A DNA stretch of 64,000 bases from Methylobacteriaceae bacterium (GCA_020638135.1 JACKJE010000002.1:1-64000); one strand, 5' to 3'. Counted from the stretch's first letter, positions 16,402-25,720 are shown. Numbers and translations: made by a program. The notes: generated by a model not told the origin, from the sequence alone.

Positions 16402-19107
16402 ATGGGCACGCGGGCGCTCGACCTGATATTTTCACCGAAGTCGCTGGCGCTTGTCGGCGCGAGCCCCCGTCCGGGCTCGTCGGGCCGCGCGCTGTTCGAC
16501 AATATTATCGAGGCCGGCTTCAAAGGCGAGATATCGCTGGTCAATCCGCGCTACGAAGACATTGACGGGCGACCCTGCGTACGCACGCTGAGCGACCTTG
16601 CAAGCCCGCCCGACCTTCTCGTGATGGCGGCGCCGGCCGAACATGCCGCTGCACAGGTCGAGGAAGCCGAGCGGCTCGGCGTCCCCGGCGCGGTCGTCAT
16701 GACGCGCGATCCGGCGGGCTGGCGCGGCGGCGAGTTGACCGAGCGTCTCAAGAAGGTCGCGCAGCGCCGCCGTATGCGCATCGTCGGCCCGAACTGCCTC
16801 GGCATGCTCGTTCCCAAGGCCGGGCTCAACGCATCGCTGTCTGCGCAGAGCGCGCCGGCCGGCGATCTCGCCGTGGTCTCGCAATCCGGCGCGATCGGTT
16901 CGGCGCTGCTCGCCTGGGCGCAGAACCGCAGCGTCGGCTTTTCGGGGCTGGTCTCGGCCGGGGAAATGGTCGACGTTGATTTCGGCGACCTGCTCGACTA
17001 TTTCGCGCTCGACGTCGGGACCCGCGCCATTCTGCTCTATATCGACCGCCTCGAAGACCCGCAGAAATTCATGTCCGCCGCGCGTGCGGCGGCGCGCGTG
17101 AAGCCGGTCATCGTGGTCAAGTCCGGTCGCCACAAGCGGGGGCCGCGCGGCGGCTCGTCGGTCGCCAACATGGCGGGGCCCGACACGGTCTATGACGCCG
17201 CCTTCCGCCGCGCCGGACTGTTGCGCGTGCCTGATGTCGACGAATTGTTCGAGGCGGCCGAGGCGCTCGGGCGCATCAAGCCGTTTCCGGGCAACAGGCT
17301 CGCCATCATTTCAAATGGCGGCGGCCTCGGCCGTCTGGCGGCCGACCGCCTTGCCGATCAGCGCGGTCGCCTCGCGCCGATCGAGCCAGCGACCTGGGGC
17401 AAACTCGATGGCGTCGTGCCGCCCGATCTCGCGAAGGAAAATCCGCTCGACATCGATGGCGACGCCGAGCCTGCACGCTTCAAGAGCGTCGTCGGCGCGC
17501 TGCTCGACGACAAGACGACCGACGCGGTCATGGTGATGCATGCGCCCAGCGCGCTCTCGCGCTCGCTGGAAGCTGCGCAGGCAGTGGTCGAAGCGGTGAA
17601 GGAGGCGCGCAAGCGGACGCTTTCGCCCAAACCCGTCTTCGCCGTGTGGTTCGGCGCGACCGAAGAGACCGACAATGTCTTCGAGGCCGCGCGCATTCCG
17701 CACTACCAGTCCGGCGCGGTGCGCGGCTTCATGCATATGGTGCGCTGGAACGAGGCGCGCGAGTTCATGATGAGCACGCCGCCCAACCTGCCGGAGGATT
17801 TCGAGCCGGACGTCGAGCGCGCGCGCAGCGTCGTGAAACAGGCGATCGAACGCGGCCACCGCTGGCTGGCGCCGGTCGAGATGACCATGCTGCTCGACGC
17901 CTACGACATTCCCGTCGCGCCGGCGCGCTTCGCCAAGACGCCCGAGGAAGCGGGCGAGCTGGCGCGCCTTTACATTGCGCGCGCGCGGGCCTGCGTCATC
18001 AAGATCGTGTCGCGCGACATCGCGCATAAGTCGGACATCGGCGGCGTCGCACTCGACATCCGCACGCCCGATGGGGCGGTCGAGGCCGCCCGCGAAATGA
18101 TCGCGCGCATCGGGCGCGAGCTGCCGCAGGCGCGCATCGAAGGCGTGACCGTGCATCCGATGATCAAGCGGCCGCACGGGCGCGAACTGATCGCCGGCAT
18201 AGCGGACGATCCGACCTTCGGGCCGGTCATCGTGTTCGGACGCGGCGGCAAGGCGGTGGAGATCATCGAGGATCGCTCGCTCGCGCTGCCGCCGCTCGAT
18301 CTCGCGCTCGCTCACGACATGATCAGGCGCACGCGCGTCTCCAATATTCTCGAAGACTATCGCGACGTGCCGCGCGCCGATGTCGACGCGGTCGCGCTGA
18401 CGCTCGTCAAGCTGGCGCAGCTTGCCGCCGACGTGCCGGAAGTTCGCGAACTCGATCTCAATCCCCTGCTCGCCGATCAGGAAGGCGTCATGGTGGTCGA
18501 CGCGCGCATCCGCGTCGAACCCGATCCGAAGCAGCGCACGGGTCAATCCAACCGACGCTTTGCGGTCGCGCCCTATCCGAAGGATCTGGAACAGACGATT
18601 CACGTCAAGGACGGCTCGGAAGTGCTGGTGCGCCCGGTGCGGCCGGAAGACGAGGACATGTATCACGCCTTCTTCGAGACCGTGCCGCAGAACGATCTGC
18701 GGCTGCGCTTCTTCGCGCCGGTCAAGGCGTTCAGCCACGCCTTTCTCGCGCGGCTCACGCAGATCGACTATGCGCGCGCCTATGCGGTAGCGGCGATCAA
18801 GGTCGAGACCGGCGAGATGCTCGGCGGCGTGCGGCTGATGATGGACGCCGACCTGACTGAAGGCGAATACGCCATCCTGCTCGGCCCCGGCGCAAAGGGC
18901 CAGGGCCTCGGCTGGACGCTGATGCAGATGATGATCGAACACGGCCGCCGCATCGGCCTGCACAAGATCGAGGGGCAGGTGCTCACCGAAAACCAGCCGA
19001 TGCTGCAGATGTGCAAGGCGCTCGGATTCAAGCAGCGCGAGTCGCGCGAGGAGCCCGGTGTCAGCATCGTGACGCTCGACCTGCTCGATGGCGACGCGGG
19101 CGCCTGA
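16402..19107 (+). CDS. Pat-type fusion: NDP-forming acyl-CoA synthetase domain + GNAT acetyltransferase
   Basis: A 901-residue protein. In order: a CoA-binding domain (SPKSLALVGASPRPGSSGRA), a succinyl-CoA-synthetase-like flavodoxin domain, an ATP-grasp domain (about residues 480-705, with SDIGGVALDIRTPDGA and DLNPLL), and a C-terminal GNAT domain (about 733-890, with LGPGAKGQGLGWTLMQ as the acetyl-CoA loop). The histidine normally phosphorylated in acetyl-CoA synthetases (SHTGALAG) is replaced here by SSVANMAG near residue 251, as expected for Pat lysine acetyltransferases whose synthetase part is inactive. Pat of Rhodopseudomonas acetylates AMP-forming acyl-CoA ligases, several of which are encoded in this window. 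A PhaR-like palindrome lies upstream. Confidence 0.88.
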   Translation: MGTRALDLIFSPKSLALVGASPRPGSSGRALFDNIIEAGFKGEISLVNPRYEDIDGRPCVRTLSDLASPPDLLVMAAPAEHAAAQVEEAERLGVPGAVVMTRDPAGWRGGELTERLKKVAQRRRMRIVGPNCLGMLVPKAGLNASLSAQSAPAGDLAVVSQSGAIGSALLAWAQNRSVGFSGLVSAGEMVDVDFGDLLDYFALDVGTRAILLYIDRLEDPQKFMSAARAAARVKPVIVVKSGRHKRGPRGGSSVANMAGPDTVYDAAFRRAGLLRVPDVDELFEAAEALGRIKPFPGNRLAIISNGGGLGRLAADRLADQRGRLAPIEPATWGKLDGVVPPDLAKENPLDIDGDAEPARFKSVVGALLDDKTTDAVMVMHAPSALSRSLEAAQAVVEAVKEARKRTLSPKPVFAVWFGATEETDNVFEAARIPHYQSGAVRGFMHMVRWNEAREFMMSTPPNLPEDFEPDVERARSVVKQAIERGHRWLAPVEMTMLLDAYDIPVAPARFAKTPEEAGELARLYIARARACVIKIVSRDIAHKSDIGGVALDIRTPDGAVEAAREMIARIGRELPQARIEGVTVHPMIKRPHGRELIAGIADDPTFGPVIVFGRGGKAVEIIEDRSLALPPLDLALAHDMIRRTRVSNILEDYRDVPRADVDAVALTLVKLAQLAADVPEVRELDLNPLLADQEGVMVVDARIRVEPDPKQRTGQSNRRFAVAPYPKDLEQTIHVKDGSEVLVRPVRPEDEDMYHAFFETVPQNDLRLRFFAPVKAFSHAFLARLTQIDYARAYAVAAIKVETGEMLGGVRLMMDADLTEGEYAILLGPGAKGQGLGWTLMQMMIEHGRRIGLHKIEGQVLTENQPMLQMCKALGFKQRESREEPGVSIVTLDLLDGDAGA

Positions 19108-19148
19108 GAGCTAGCGCCGCCTGTCGGCCAGCCGGCTGCTCGCGCCGC

Positions 19149-20045
19149 TCACCCTTCGCCCAGATAAGTGAGTTCGACGATCTTGCCGCGCTGATACCGG
19201 CATCTCCACGGCTTTTCAGCGCCTGGCAGGTTCATCGTGACCGTCGTCCCGGTTTTGGCGGAGGATATGCTGACGACGCTGGAGTCGGCGCGCTTGGCGA
19301 GTTTGTTCAGCGCCGCCAGACAGGCGGTCGCGGCAGGGTCGCCGGCAGGACCGGCCGATTCCCGCAGGTAATGACCGTTCGCCCATCCTGCCTGTCTCGC
19401 ATTCCCAGCCGCCTCGACCCGACACCACCGCTGGCCCTGCACATTCTTGCAGCCGTGATTGCGCAACGCCGCCCCGTTACCGAAGCGCGCGACGACCTTC
19501 GCCTGAGACGACGGCGCATCGCGCAGATTGAGCGCGTCGCCGGCGGCGACGCCCGCGACTTCCCAAAAGTCGGGCCCGCCGGTCAGGCCATCGGCAAAAT
19601 CCGGTCCTTTTTCATTCGTCGCGCTCTTGCCGCCGAGCACGACCGTGAGCCTGTAGGCCGCTCTTTCGCCCCGGCGCGCAGCGCTGCGCATCATGTAGAC
19701 GCGCGCGGTGTAATCGCCGCTGGCGGGCGCCGGCCCAGCAAAGCGCATCCCGCTCGTCGAGCCCGTGAAGAAACTCGTCTCCTTCTCGCCCGGGGCCAGC
19801 AGATTGAAATAGGTCGCGGTGTTGGCGGTCTTCATTTCGACTTCGATGGATTCCGACGCGCCGGCCGAGAAGACGTAGTCAACGAAGTCGTAGCCGCGAA
19901 TCTGGCCGGACACGGAAGCGCGCCCGTCCTTGAAGCTCATGCGCGCCGTTCGATGCGCCTCCTGCGCGGAAGATGCGCCTGACGCCAGCGTCGCGGCCAG
20001 CGCAATGAAAGCTAGTGATCGAGTTGCCGAAAAAATCGCGCGCAT
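19149..20045 (-). CDS. exported SH3-domain protein
   Basis: A 298-residue secreted protein with a signal peptide ending at ASGASSAQE. A first beta-rich domain (about residues 30-145) has the ISRGYDFVDYVF-type pattern seen in inhibitor-of-g-type-lysozyme-like or pre-peptidase domains. A bacterial SH3 domain follows (ALNLRDAPSSQAKVVARFGNGAALRNHGC ... WCRVEAAG), and the last 60 residues carry two cysteines. It is likely periplasmic and binds the cell wall or a protein partner. The start at 20045 gives a clean signal peptide. Confidence 0.78.
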   Translation of the reverse strand: MRAIFSATRSLAFIALAATLASGASSAQEAHRTARMSFKDGRASVSGQIRGYDFVDYVFSAGASESIEVEMKTANTATYFNLLAPGEKETSFFTGSTSGMRFAGPAPASGDYTARVYMMRSAARRGERAAYRLTVVLGGKSATNEKGPDFADGLTGGPDFWEVAGVAAGDALNLRDAPSSQAKVVARFGNGAALRNHGCKNVQGQRWCRVEAAGNARQAGWANGHYLRESAGPAGDPAATACLAALNKLAKRADSSVVSISSAKTGTTVTMNLPGAEKPWRCRYQRGKIVELTYLGEG

Positions 20046-20243
20046 CGCTATTTCCCTTCCGAACCGGGCGGATCGAGCGATCGTGGCGCCGAACGCTATT
20101 CTTGCCGAAGCAAGCTTTGCATTGCAAACCGCTCGACGCCGCAAGTCAAGGCGTCGGCGAGCGAAGCGGTAATTTGCATCAAATGCGATTTGAGATCGTG
20201 CATCGACTACGCTAGCGTGACTGCCCGTCCAGGAGAGCTCAAC

Positions 20244-20672
20244 ATGAAGATCGCCACGCCTGCAGCACTTTTTCTATTTGCTTTCGCTGCGTTCGACGGC
20301 GCGTCGGCGTCCACGGTCGCGCAGCGCGAATACAAGCGCGGCTATAACGACTGCCTGGCCGGCCGCTTCGACCAGGAACAGCACGGCGCCTCCTACAAGA
20401 AGGGGTGTCGCGCCGCCGAGGACAAACGCGACGCCAAGCCCGCCGCAACGGGCCCAGCCAATTCCGCGGACTCGATGATGTCCAAGTGTCGCGCCCGCGC
20501 CGCGGCCGCATATAAGGCCAGCGCCGCCAGCATCGATGTCAAGTACGAAGGCCAGCGCGTCGACGGCACTCATGCCGTCAACGGAACGAACAATGCGAAG
20601 TCGCCGCCCGCGACCTTCCAATGCTCGTTCAACAAGTCCGGCGCAAAGATCGTCAGGTTCATCCGCAACTGA
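20244..20672 (+). CDS. small secreted protein with YKRGYNDCLAGR motif
   Basis: A 142-residue protein with an AGGAGAG ribosome site 8 bases before ATG and a signal peptide (MKIATPAALFLFAFAAFDGA). The mature part begins with REYKRGYNDCLAGRF and SYKKGCRAAED, a pattern common in small alphaproteobacterial periplasmic proteins. The second half is a beta-rich domain with MSKCRARAAAAYK, VDGTHAVNGT and FQCSFNKSG, resembling YARHG/DUF-type envelope proteins. Four cysteines probably form disulfides. Role unknown. Confidence 0.72.
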   Translation: MKIATPAALFLFAFAAFDGASASTVAQREYKRGYNDCLAGRFDQEQHGASYKKGCRAAEDKRDAKPAATGPANSADSMMSKCRARAAAAYKASAASIDVKYEGQRVDGTHAVNGTNNAKSPPATFQCSFNKSGAKIVRFIRN

Positions 20673-20693
20673 CGATTGGCGCGCGGCGCGCGA

Positions 20694-23600
20694 TCACTCC
20701 GCCAGCACGCGCGTCGGCGGGAAGGTCACTTCCACCATAGTCCCCTCGCCCTTGCGGCTGCGGATCGTGAATGACGCGCGGTTGGCTTCGACGAGGGCCT
20801 TGGTCAGCGGCAGGCCGAGGCCGGTGCCCTCGTTCTTGCGGGCGGTGGAAACCTGGCGGAAGGGTTCCAGCGCCGTCTGAAGCTCGTCGTCGCTCATGCC
20901 GACGCCGGTATCCTTGATGCGCACGACCGCATGGCCGGCGTCGGTCAGCGCGGTCGAGACGATCACTTGTCCGCCTGGCTCGTTGAATTTCACGGCGTTC
21001 GACAGAAGGTTCAGCACGATCTGGCGCATCGAACGCTCGTCGGCGACGATGTTGGGCAGGCTGGGCGCCAGCGACAGGCGCATGACGACGCGGTCGCGAT
21101 TGGCCTGCGGTTGCATGATCGAAACGCATTCGGCGACGACGGCGTTGATGTCGACGCTGGTGAAATCGAGATCGACCTTGCCCGCCTCGATCTTGGAGAG
21201 ATCGAGCAGATCGTTGACGAGGCTGAGCACATGCTCGCCCGACTTGTGAATGTCGCGCATATAGTCGCGATAGCGCGCATTGCCGACCGGGCCGAAGCGC
21301 TCGTCCATGATGACTTCGGCAAAGCCGAGAATGGCGTTGAGCGGCGTGCGGATTTCGTGGCTGACCTTGGCGAGGAAATCCGATTTCAGCGCGCTGGCGC
21401 GCTCGGCCTCGCGCCGCGCGTCGCCCAGTTCGCGCTCCGCCTTCTTCCAGGCGGTGAGGTCGCGCAGCACGACGCAGAATTTCGGCGTCGCGCCGCTGCC
21501 GAGGCGTCCGAGCGTGACGAAGACGGGAATGGAACCGCCCTGCCGTGCGCGCGCCATGAAATCGCGGCCGTCATTCAATACGCTCTGCACGCCGCCCGAT
21601 TTCACGCCCTCGAAATAGGCGACGGCAGCCTCCTGGCTTTCCTTTGCGACGAGGATCGAAAAGGGTTCGCCGGCGACCTCATTCTGGTCGAAGCCGAACA
21701 GCGCCTCGCCGGACCTGTTGAGCGAGAGAATGCGGCCGTCGGCGTCGAGAACGGCGACGCCGTCTGTCGCCGTGTCGAGGATGGCGTGCAATTCGCGCGC
21801 CTCGGCGTCGCGCTGGCGCAGGTCGAGCTCGAGCGATTTGGCCCGCGCGGCCTCGGCGCTTTCGCGCGCACGATCTTCCTGCAGGCGGGCTTCTTGCGCG
21901 CGATTTTCCTGCGCGCGGCGCAGCGTGACGAGCGTCGCGGGCTGGCCGTCCCAGTCGACGGCCTGCACGCGCGCGTCGACCGGCAGCACCTCGCCGTCGC
22001 GCGTCTCGATCTGCGCGACGCCGCTGTCGGGCGTGCGGCCGTGGAACAGGCGATCGAGACCGCCGGCGGCGTGGAAAGCGTCGATATCGGCGTAGTCGAG
22101 CAGATCCAGCAAAGTGCGATTGGCGTAGATCGGCACGTTGAACCGACTGACGACGATTCCAACCGGCAGGCGCTCCAGCACGGCGGCGGCGTTGCGCTCC
22201 GGCAAGGCGCTGGCGATCTTCGCTGACGCCTCGTCGCTGACTGCCGCGAGCGGCGGCGCCGCCCTGGCCTTTTCGACAGGCTCTTCGGACTGGCCGAACC
22301 GCGCCACGAGATCGATGAGATCGCGCGCACGCCTGCTGGCCGCCGGGCTCAGCGGCGGCTCGGCTTCCGGCGCGGCGGGCTCCGCGCCGAGCGCGCGGCC
22401 GATTTCCTCGAAGGCGGATCTTTCGCCGGGCGAGAGTTCGGGCGCGGGCGAACGATGCGGGACGTCGGCGAGACGCGCCGGCTGCTGTGGCCGCAGCGGA
22501 ACAATATTGCCGGGCGCGGGCGACGACGTCGCGGCGCTCGCTGACGGCGCCTCCTCGAAGGCCGCCTCGTCCTCGTAGAGCGGCGCGCCATTATACGAGG
22601 GCGGCGCTACGGGTTCGGCGCCGATGTCGTCGCGATGCATGGGCTCGCCGGCGTCGGAGACCGCGATGATGTCGTCGGCGTCTTCCGCATCGTCATCCGT
22701 TACGCCGTCCACGACCGGTTCGTCCGCTTTGGCGACGGCGAGCGCTTGCTCGCCGTCCGGCGCGGCGGCGCGAGCTTTCGCATCTTGATGAGTTTCGGCG
22801 GCGGGCGGCGGCGCGGTTTCCGCGATCGCGGATTCAACATTGGCTTCCGCCGACCAATCGTCTGGATCGACGAAGCTTACGGTCTGCGCGTCTTCGTCAT
22901 CGGCCGCCGGCTGCGATTGCGGCGCGGCCGCGCCTAATGCAGGCTCGCCGCCAGCTTGCGGTTCGAGCGCCGGCGCGTGAACAGGGGGCGTCGTCGCCGC
23001 GACGTCTTCCACCGGCGCGGCAACATGCAAGTCCTCCTGCCGCGCAGCCTCGCTTTCGACGGCGAGCGGCGGCAAGGCCTGTTCGACAGGAAGCATCGCC
23101 GCGTCGATCGCGCGAACCGCGGTCTCGGCTTGTTGTTCTGCGACAGGCTCCGCGATCCGTTCCGACCGCACGACGCCGTAGCCGCGGAAACCGTCGAAAC
23201 GATCCTCCGCGTCGAAGGCGGGCGCGGCGCCGAGCGCGATTGGCGCGCGCAGGCCCTCGCCGGCCGGCCACAAGGTCTCGACGCCCGTGAACGTGTCGCG
23301 CGCGGCGAGCGCTGCGATCAGGCGGCCGTCGACGTCGAGACATTTTTCGCGCGCGATGTCGACGAGCGATTGACCGACGATGTCGGCGCTTGCGGCGCCG
23401 ACTGCTTCGGCGAGCGCGGGCGCAACGAAGGTGACGACATGATCGCCATCGGTGCGCCACGCGAAACGCGCGCCGCGCGCGGGCGTGACGCTCGACTGCG
23501 GTTGTTCTTCCGGCGCTTCCTCCAGCTCCGTGGGGTCGTCGCTTTCGTCCGCCGAAGGCGCGTCCGCGACATTCGAGCTTTCCGGCGCGAGCGCGGGGAC

Positions 23601-24116
23601 GGTTGCGCCCTGCGCAGCTTCATCGACCGTCGCAATCGGCGCGGTCGCGTCATCGGCGCCGGATGCGATCGTCAGGCGCCGCTGCGGCGGCGCGTCGTCG
23701 GAGCGGCGCGTCGTCGCCTGCGGCGCGCGGACACCGAGAACGGCGAGCGCGAACAGGGTCTCGCCAGGCGCGACGGTGACGCGGCGGCACAGGACGGTGA
23801 CCGTGTCGGCGACCGGCCCGAAGAAGAAGCGAAGCCGCTCGAGGCGCGGCGCAGCGCCCGGCAGCAGCGAGCGCGACAGGGCGACGATGCGGCGCGCGCC
23901 GGGCTCGGCGCCGAGCAACAGGCGGCGCGCCAGCGCAGGCAGGTCTCCGACAAACAGCGATTGCGCGGCCGCGCTCGCATAGACGACGCGGCCGGGCGCG
24001 CCCGAGATCACCAGCACCGGCGCGCCAGCCAGGCGCAGCGACGCCAGGGCTGGATCGGCCAGCGCCGCCTCGACGTGTTCTTTCGCCACCTCGGGGCTGA
24101 ATTCAGCCTCGTTCAT
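20694..24116 (-). CDS. large PAS sensor histidine kinase, PdhS-like
   Basis: A 1140-residue sensor kinase. The first 110 residues form a PAS-like domain; a low-complexity acidic/Ala/Pro-rich stretch follows to about residue 600; two further PAS domains lie near 650 (PVGIVVSRFNVPIYANRT) and 775 (DTATDGVAVLDADGRI). The HisKA motif is KVSHEIRTPLNAILGFAEV with the phospho-His near residue 920, and the ATPase boxes are NLLSNAVKF, DTGVGMS and GTGLGLPL. There is no membrane segment, so it is soluble. The kinase core (RFGPVGNARYRDYM, EAGKVDLDF, IMQPQANRDRV) resembles PdhS of Brucella, which acts in the DivK/CtrA cell-cycle phosphorelay. The ATG at 24116 is preferred over 24131. Confidence 0.85.
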   Translation of the reverse strand: MNEAEFSPEVAKEHVEAALADPALASLRLAGAPVLVISGAPGRVVYASAAAQSLFVGDLPALARRLLLGAEPGARRIVALSRSLLPGAAPRLERLRFFFGPVADTVTVLCRRVTVAPGETLFALAVLGVRAPQATTRRSDDAPPQRRLTIASGADDATAPIATVDEAAQGATVPALAPESSNVADAPSADESDDPTELEEAPEEQPQSSVTPARGARFAWRTDGDHVVTFVAPALAEAVGAASADIVGQSLVDIAREKCLDVDGRLIAALAARDTFTGVETLWPAGEGLRAPIALGAAPAFDAEDRFDGFRGYGVVRSERIAEPVAEQQAETAVRAIDAAMLPVEQALPPLAVESEAARQEDLHVAAPVEDVAATTPPVHAPALEPQAGGEPALGAAAPQSQPAADDEDAQTVSFVDPDDWSAEANVESAIAETAPPPAAETHQDAKARAAAPDGEQALAVAKADEPVVDGVTDDDAEDADDIIAVSDAGEPMHRDDIGAEPVAPPSYNGAPLYEDEAAFEEAPSASAATSSPAPGNIVPLRPQQPARLADVPHRSPAPELSPGERSAFEEIGRALGAEPAAPEAEPPLSPAASRRARDLIDLVARFGQSEEPVEKARAAPPLAAVSDEASAKIASALPERNAAAVLERLPVGIVVSRFNVPIYANRTLLDLLDYADIDAFHAAGGLDRLFHGRTPDSGVAQIETRDGEVLPVDARVQAVDWDGQPATLVTLRRAQENRAQEARLQEDRARESAEAARAKSLELDLRQRDAEARELHAILDTATDGVAVLDADGRILSLNRSGEALFGFDQNEVAGEPFSILVAKESQEAAVAYFEGVKSGGVQSVLNDGRDFMARARQGGSIPVFVTLGRLGSGATPKFCVVLRDLTAWKKAERELGDARREAERASALKSDFLAKVSHEIRTPLNAILGFAEVIMDERFGPVGNARYRDYMRDIHKSGEHVLSLVNDLLDLSKIEAGKVDLDFTSVDINAVVAECVSIMQPQANRDRVVMRLSLAPSLPNIVADERSMRQIVLNLLSNAVKFNEPGGQVIVSTALTDAGHAVVRIKDTGVGMSDDELQTALEPFRQVSTARKNEGTGLGLPLTKALVEANRASFTIRSRKGEGTMVEVTFPPTRVLAE

Positions 24117-24272
24117 CGCAACGCCCTGCACGCAAACATGCGCCGGCTCGGCCGGCCGCCAGACTTAACGGAGTCTTAACGTCGCGGCGCCGCAGGGTCT
24201 ACGCGCAGGCGCGCAATCCGCAGGTTTTGATGGGTTAATGATGAACGCCTCTCGCTGCATCGCACAATTATG

Positions 24273-24283
24273 TTGCAACGCAG
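24273..24283. promoter_or_regulatory. possible PhaR-type site before the phasin gene
   Basis: TTGCAACGCAG, one mismatch from CTGC-N3-GCAG, lies about 85 bases before the phasin start, with a second imperfect copy (CTGCATCGCAC) just upstream at 24255-24265. PhaR controls phasin genes in related bacteria. The surrounding bases are AT-rich and may hold the promoter. Confidence 0.4.
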
Positions 24284-24367
24284 CAAAAGTGTGATAGTGT
24301 GCTTGCGTTACGGGTGGGGAAGCAGAGAATCGCCCCCGTCGGGAAACGCAGCCACAGGGAGATGGCA

Positions 24368-24724
24368 ATGGCCCAATCGCCTTATGAGATTCCAGCCGAA
24401 ATGCGCGATTTCGCAGAAAAGAGCGTCGAGCAGGCGCGCAAGGCTTTCGAAGGATTCATCGGCGCCGCCCAGAAGGCGGTGAGCGCGACCGAAACCACCC
24501 CGTTCGCCGTGCCCGGCGTCAAGGAAGTCGGCGCGAAGGCCGTGTCCTACGCGGAAGCCAATGTGAAGGCCGCTTTCGACCACGCGCAGAAGCTCGTCCA
24601 CGCCAAGGACCTGCAGGAAGTCCTGAAGCTGCAGAATGAATTTCTGAAGGCGCAGCTCACCACCCTCCAGGATCAGGCGAAGGAATTCGGCGCCGCGGTC
24701 CAGAAGGCGGTCACGCCCAAATAG
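24368..24724 (+). CDS. phasin family protein
   Basis: A 118-residue PHB-granule surface protein. The whole length is a phasin domain: AEMRDFAEKSVEQARKAFEG, SYAEANVKAAFDHAQKLVHA and EVLKLQNEFLKAQLTTLQDQ, amphipathic helices with no signal peptide. An AGGGAG ribosome site fits the ATG at 24368 better than one 6 bases upstream. A second phasin follows after 49 bases, so the pair is probably co-regulated. Confidence 0.93.
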   Translation: MAQSPYEIPAEMRDFAEKSVEQARKAFEGFIGAAQKAVSATETTPFAVPGVKEVGAKAVSYAEANVKAAFDHAQKLVHAKDLQEVLKLQNEFLKAQLTTLQDQAKEFGAAVQKAVTPK

Positions 24725-24773
24725 TCGTGAGTCCCCATTCCTGAGAACATCATTCTGACCCGGAGATTGAGAG

Positions 24774-25487
24774 ATGGCAGTCCGTAGACCCGTCAAGGCG
24801 CCCGCTGCGCCCGCGAAGGCCGCAGCGCCGACCAAGGCGCCCGAGGCCCCCGCCAAGGCGCCCGCGCCCGCGAAGGCGGCCGAAAAGCCGCCGGTCGTCG
24901 CTGCGCCCGCCAAGCCCGCCGCCGCCAAGCCCGCAGCGGCCAAGCCCGCAGCGGTCAAACCGGCCGCAGCGCCTGTCGCGGCCAAGCCCGTGGAAGCCAA
25001 GCCCGCGGAAGCCAAGCCGGTCGAAGCGAAACCCGTCGCCAAGCCCACAGCAGCCAAGCCGGCCGCAGCGCCCGTGATAGCGGTCGCCGCCCTCGACATG
25101 TCCAGCGTGCAGGACAATCTGCGCAAGGCCGCTTCCAAGACGATCGAACAGGGCCGCGCGGCCTTCGAGCGCATGAAGGAAGCCAGCGACGACGCGACGC
25201 ACACGATCGAGGCGAGCCTTGCGGCCTCCTCGAAGGGCGCGGCGGAACTCGCCGCCCGGGCGCTGGAAGTCACCAAGGTCAACGCCAACGCGACCTTCGA
25301 CCACCTGAAGGCGCTGGCCGGCGCGAAGACGCTCGCCGACGCCGTGTCGATGCACGGACAGTTCATCCGCGCGCAGTCGGAGGCCGCGATCGCGCAGGCC
25401 AAGGAATTCGCCGAACTCGCCAAGAAGGCGGCGACCGACGCGGCCGCGCCGATCCAGGCGCAGATCAAGAAGGCGCAGGCGAAGTAA
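24774..25487 (+). CDS. phasin with N-terminal Ala/Lys/Pro repeat tail
   Basis: A 237-residue protein in two parts. Residues 1-100 are a low-complexity basic tail built of AKPA/AAKP/EAKP units with almost no hydrophobics. Residues 105-235 are a phasin domain (VQDNLRKAASKTIEQGRAAFERM, NANATFDHLKALAGAKTLADA, FIRAQSEAAIAQAKEFAEL). Similar AAKP tails occur at the other end of PhaF and in histone H1-like proteins, where they bind DNA; this one might tie granules to the nucleoid (inference). A rho-independent terminator follows. Confidence 0.9.
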   Translation: MAVRRPVKAPAAPAKAAAPTKAPEAPAKAPAPAKAAEKPPVVAAPAKPAAAKPAAAKPAAVKPAAAPVAAKPVEAKPAEAKPVEAKPVAKPTAAKPAAAPVIAVAALDMSSVQDNLRKAASKTIEQGRAAFERMKEASDDATHTIEASLAASSKGAAELAARALEVTKVNANATFDHLKALAGAKTLADAVSMHGQFIRAQSEAAIAQAKEFAELAKKAATDAAAPIQAQIKKAQAK

Positions 25488-25509
25488 CTTCTTCGCCCGC
25501 CTCGCGCAG

Positions 25510-25540
25510 CGCCGCCCCTCCGGGCGGCGTTTGCTTTTCT
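25510..25540 (+). terminator. rho-independent terminator after the phasin pair
   Basis: An 8-bp stem CGCCGCCC / GGGCGGCG with loop CTCC (25510-25529) is followed by the T-rich TTTGCTTTTCT. It lies 22 bases after the second phasin stop. Confidence 0.85.
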
Positions 25541-25643
25541 GGACCAAGCCGCGCGCCTTGCAATCGCGACGCGGCTCTTTTATGAAGCGCGGCGCACGAC
25601 GCGCGCCGCATTGCCGGCGAAAATTCGCGCCCGCGCACAGCGT

Positions 25644-25720
25644 GCCGCCATAGCTCAGTTGGTTAGAGCGCTAGATTGTGGATCTAGAGGTCCCCCGTTC
25701 GAGCCGGGGTGGCGGTACCA
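25644..25720 (+). tRNA. tRNA-His (GTG)
   Basis: A full cloverleaf of 77 bases including an encoded CCA. The acceptor stem is GCCGCCA / TGGCGGT, D arm GCTC/GAGC, anticodon stem CTAGA/TCTAG with loop TTGTGGA (anticodon GTG), and T arm CCCCG-TTCGAGC-CGGGG. The base before position 1 is T and the discriminator is A, so it lacks the usual G-1:C73 pair. That is the known alphaproteobacterial form of tRNA-His. Confidence 0.97.

Noticed and set aside
17311..18963. 550-codon minus-strand frame opposite the acyl-CoA synthetase/GNAT gene
   Set aside because: His/Asp/Arg-rich shadow composition; the plus-strand product has complete domains.
22956..24179. 407-codon plus-strand frame opposite the histidine kinase
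   Set aside because: Arg/Asp-rich shadow with no motif; the minus strand encodes the kinase.
25081..25200. Ala/Lys/Pro repeats as a DNA tandem-repeat or CRISPR-like array
   Set aside because: The repetition at 24780-25080 is coding for AKP units with variable codons and has no spacer structure. No CRISPR array was seen in the window.
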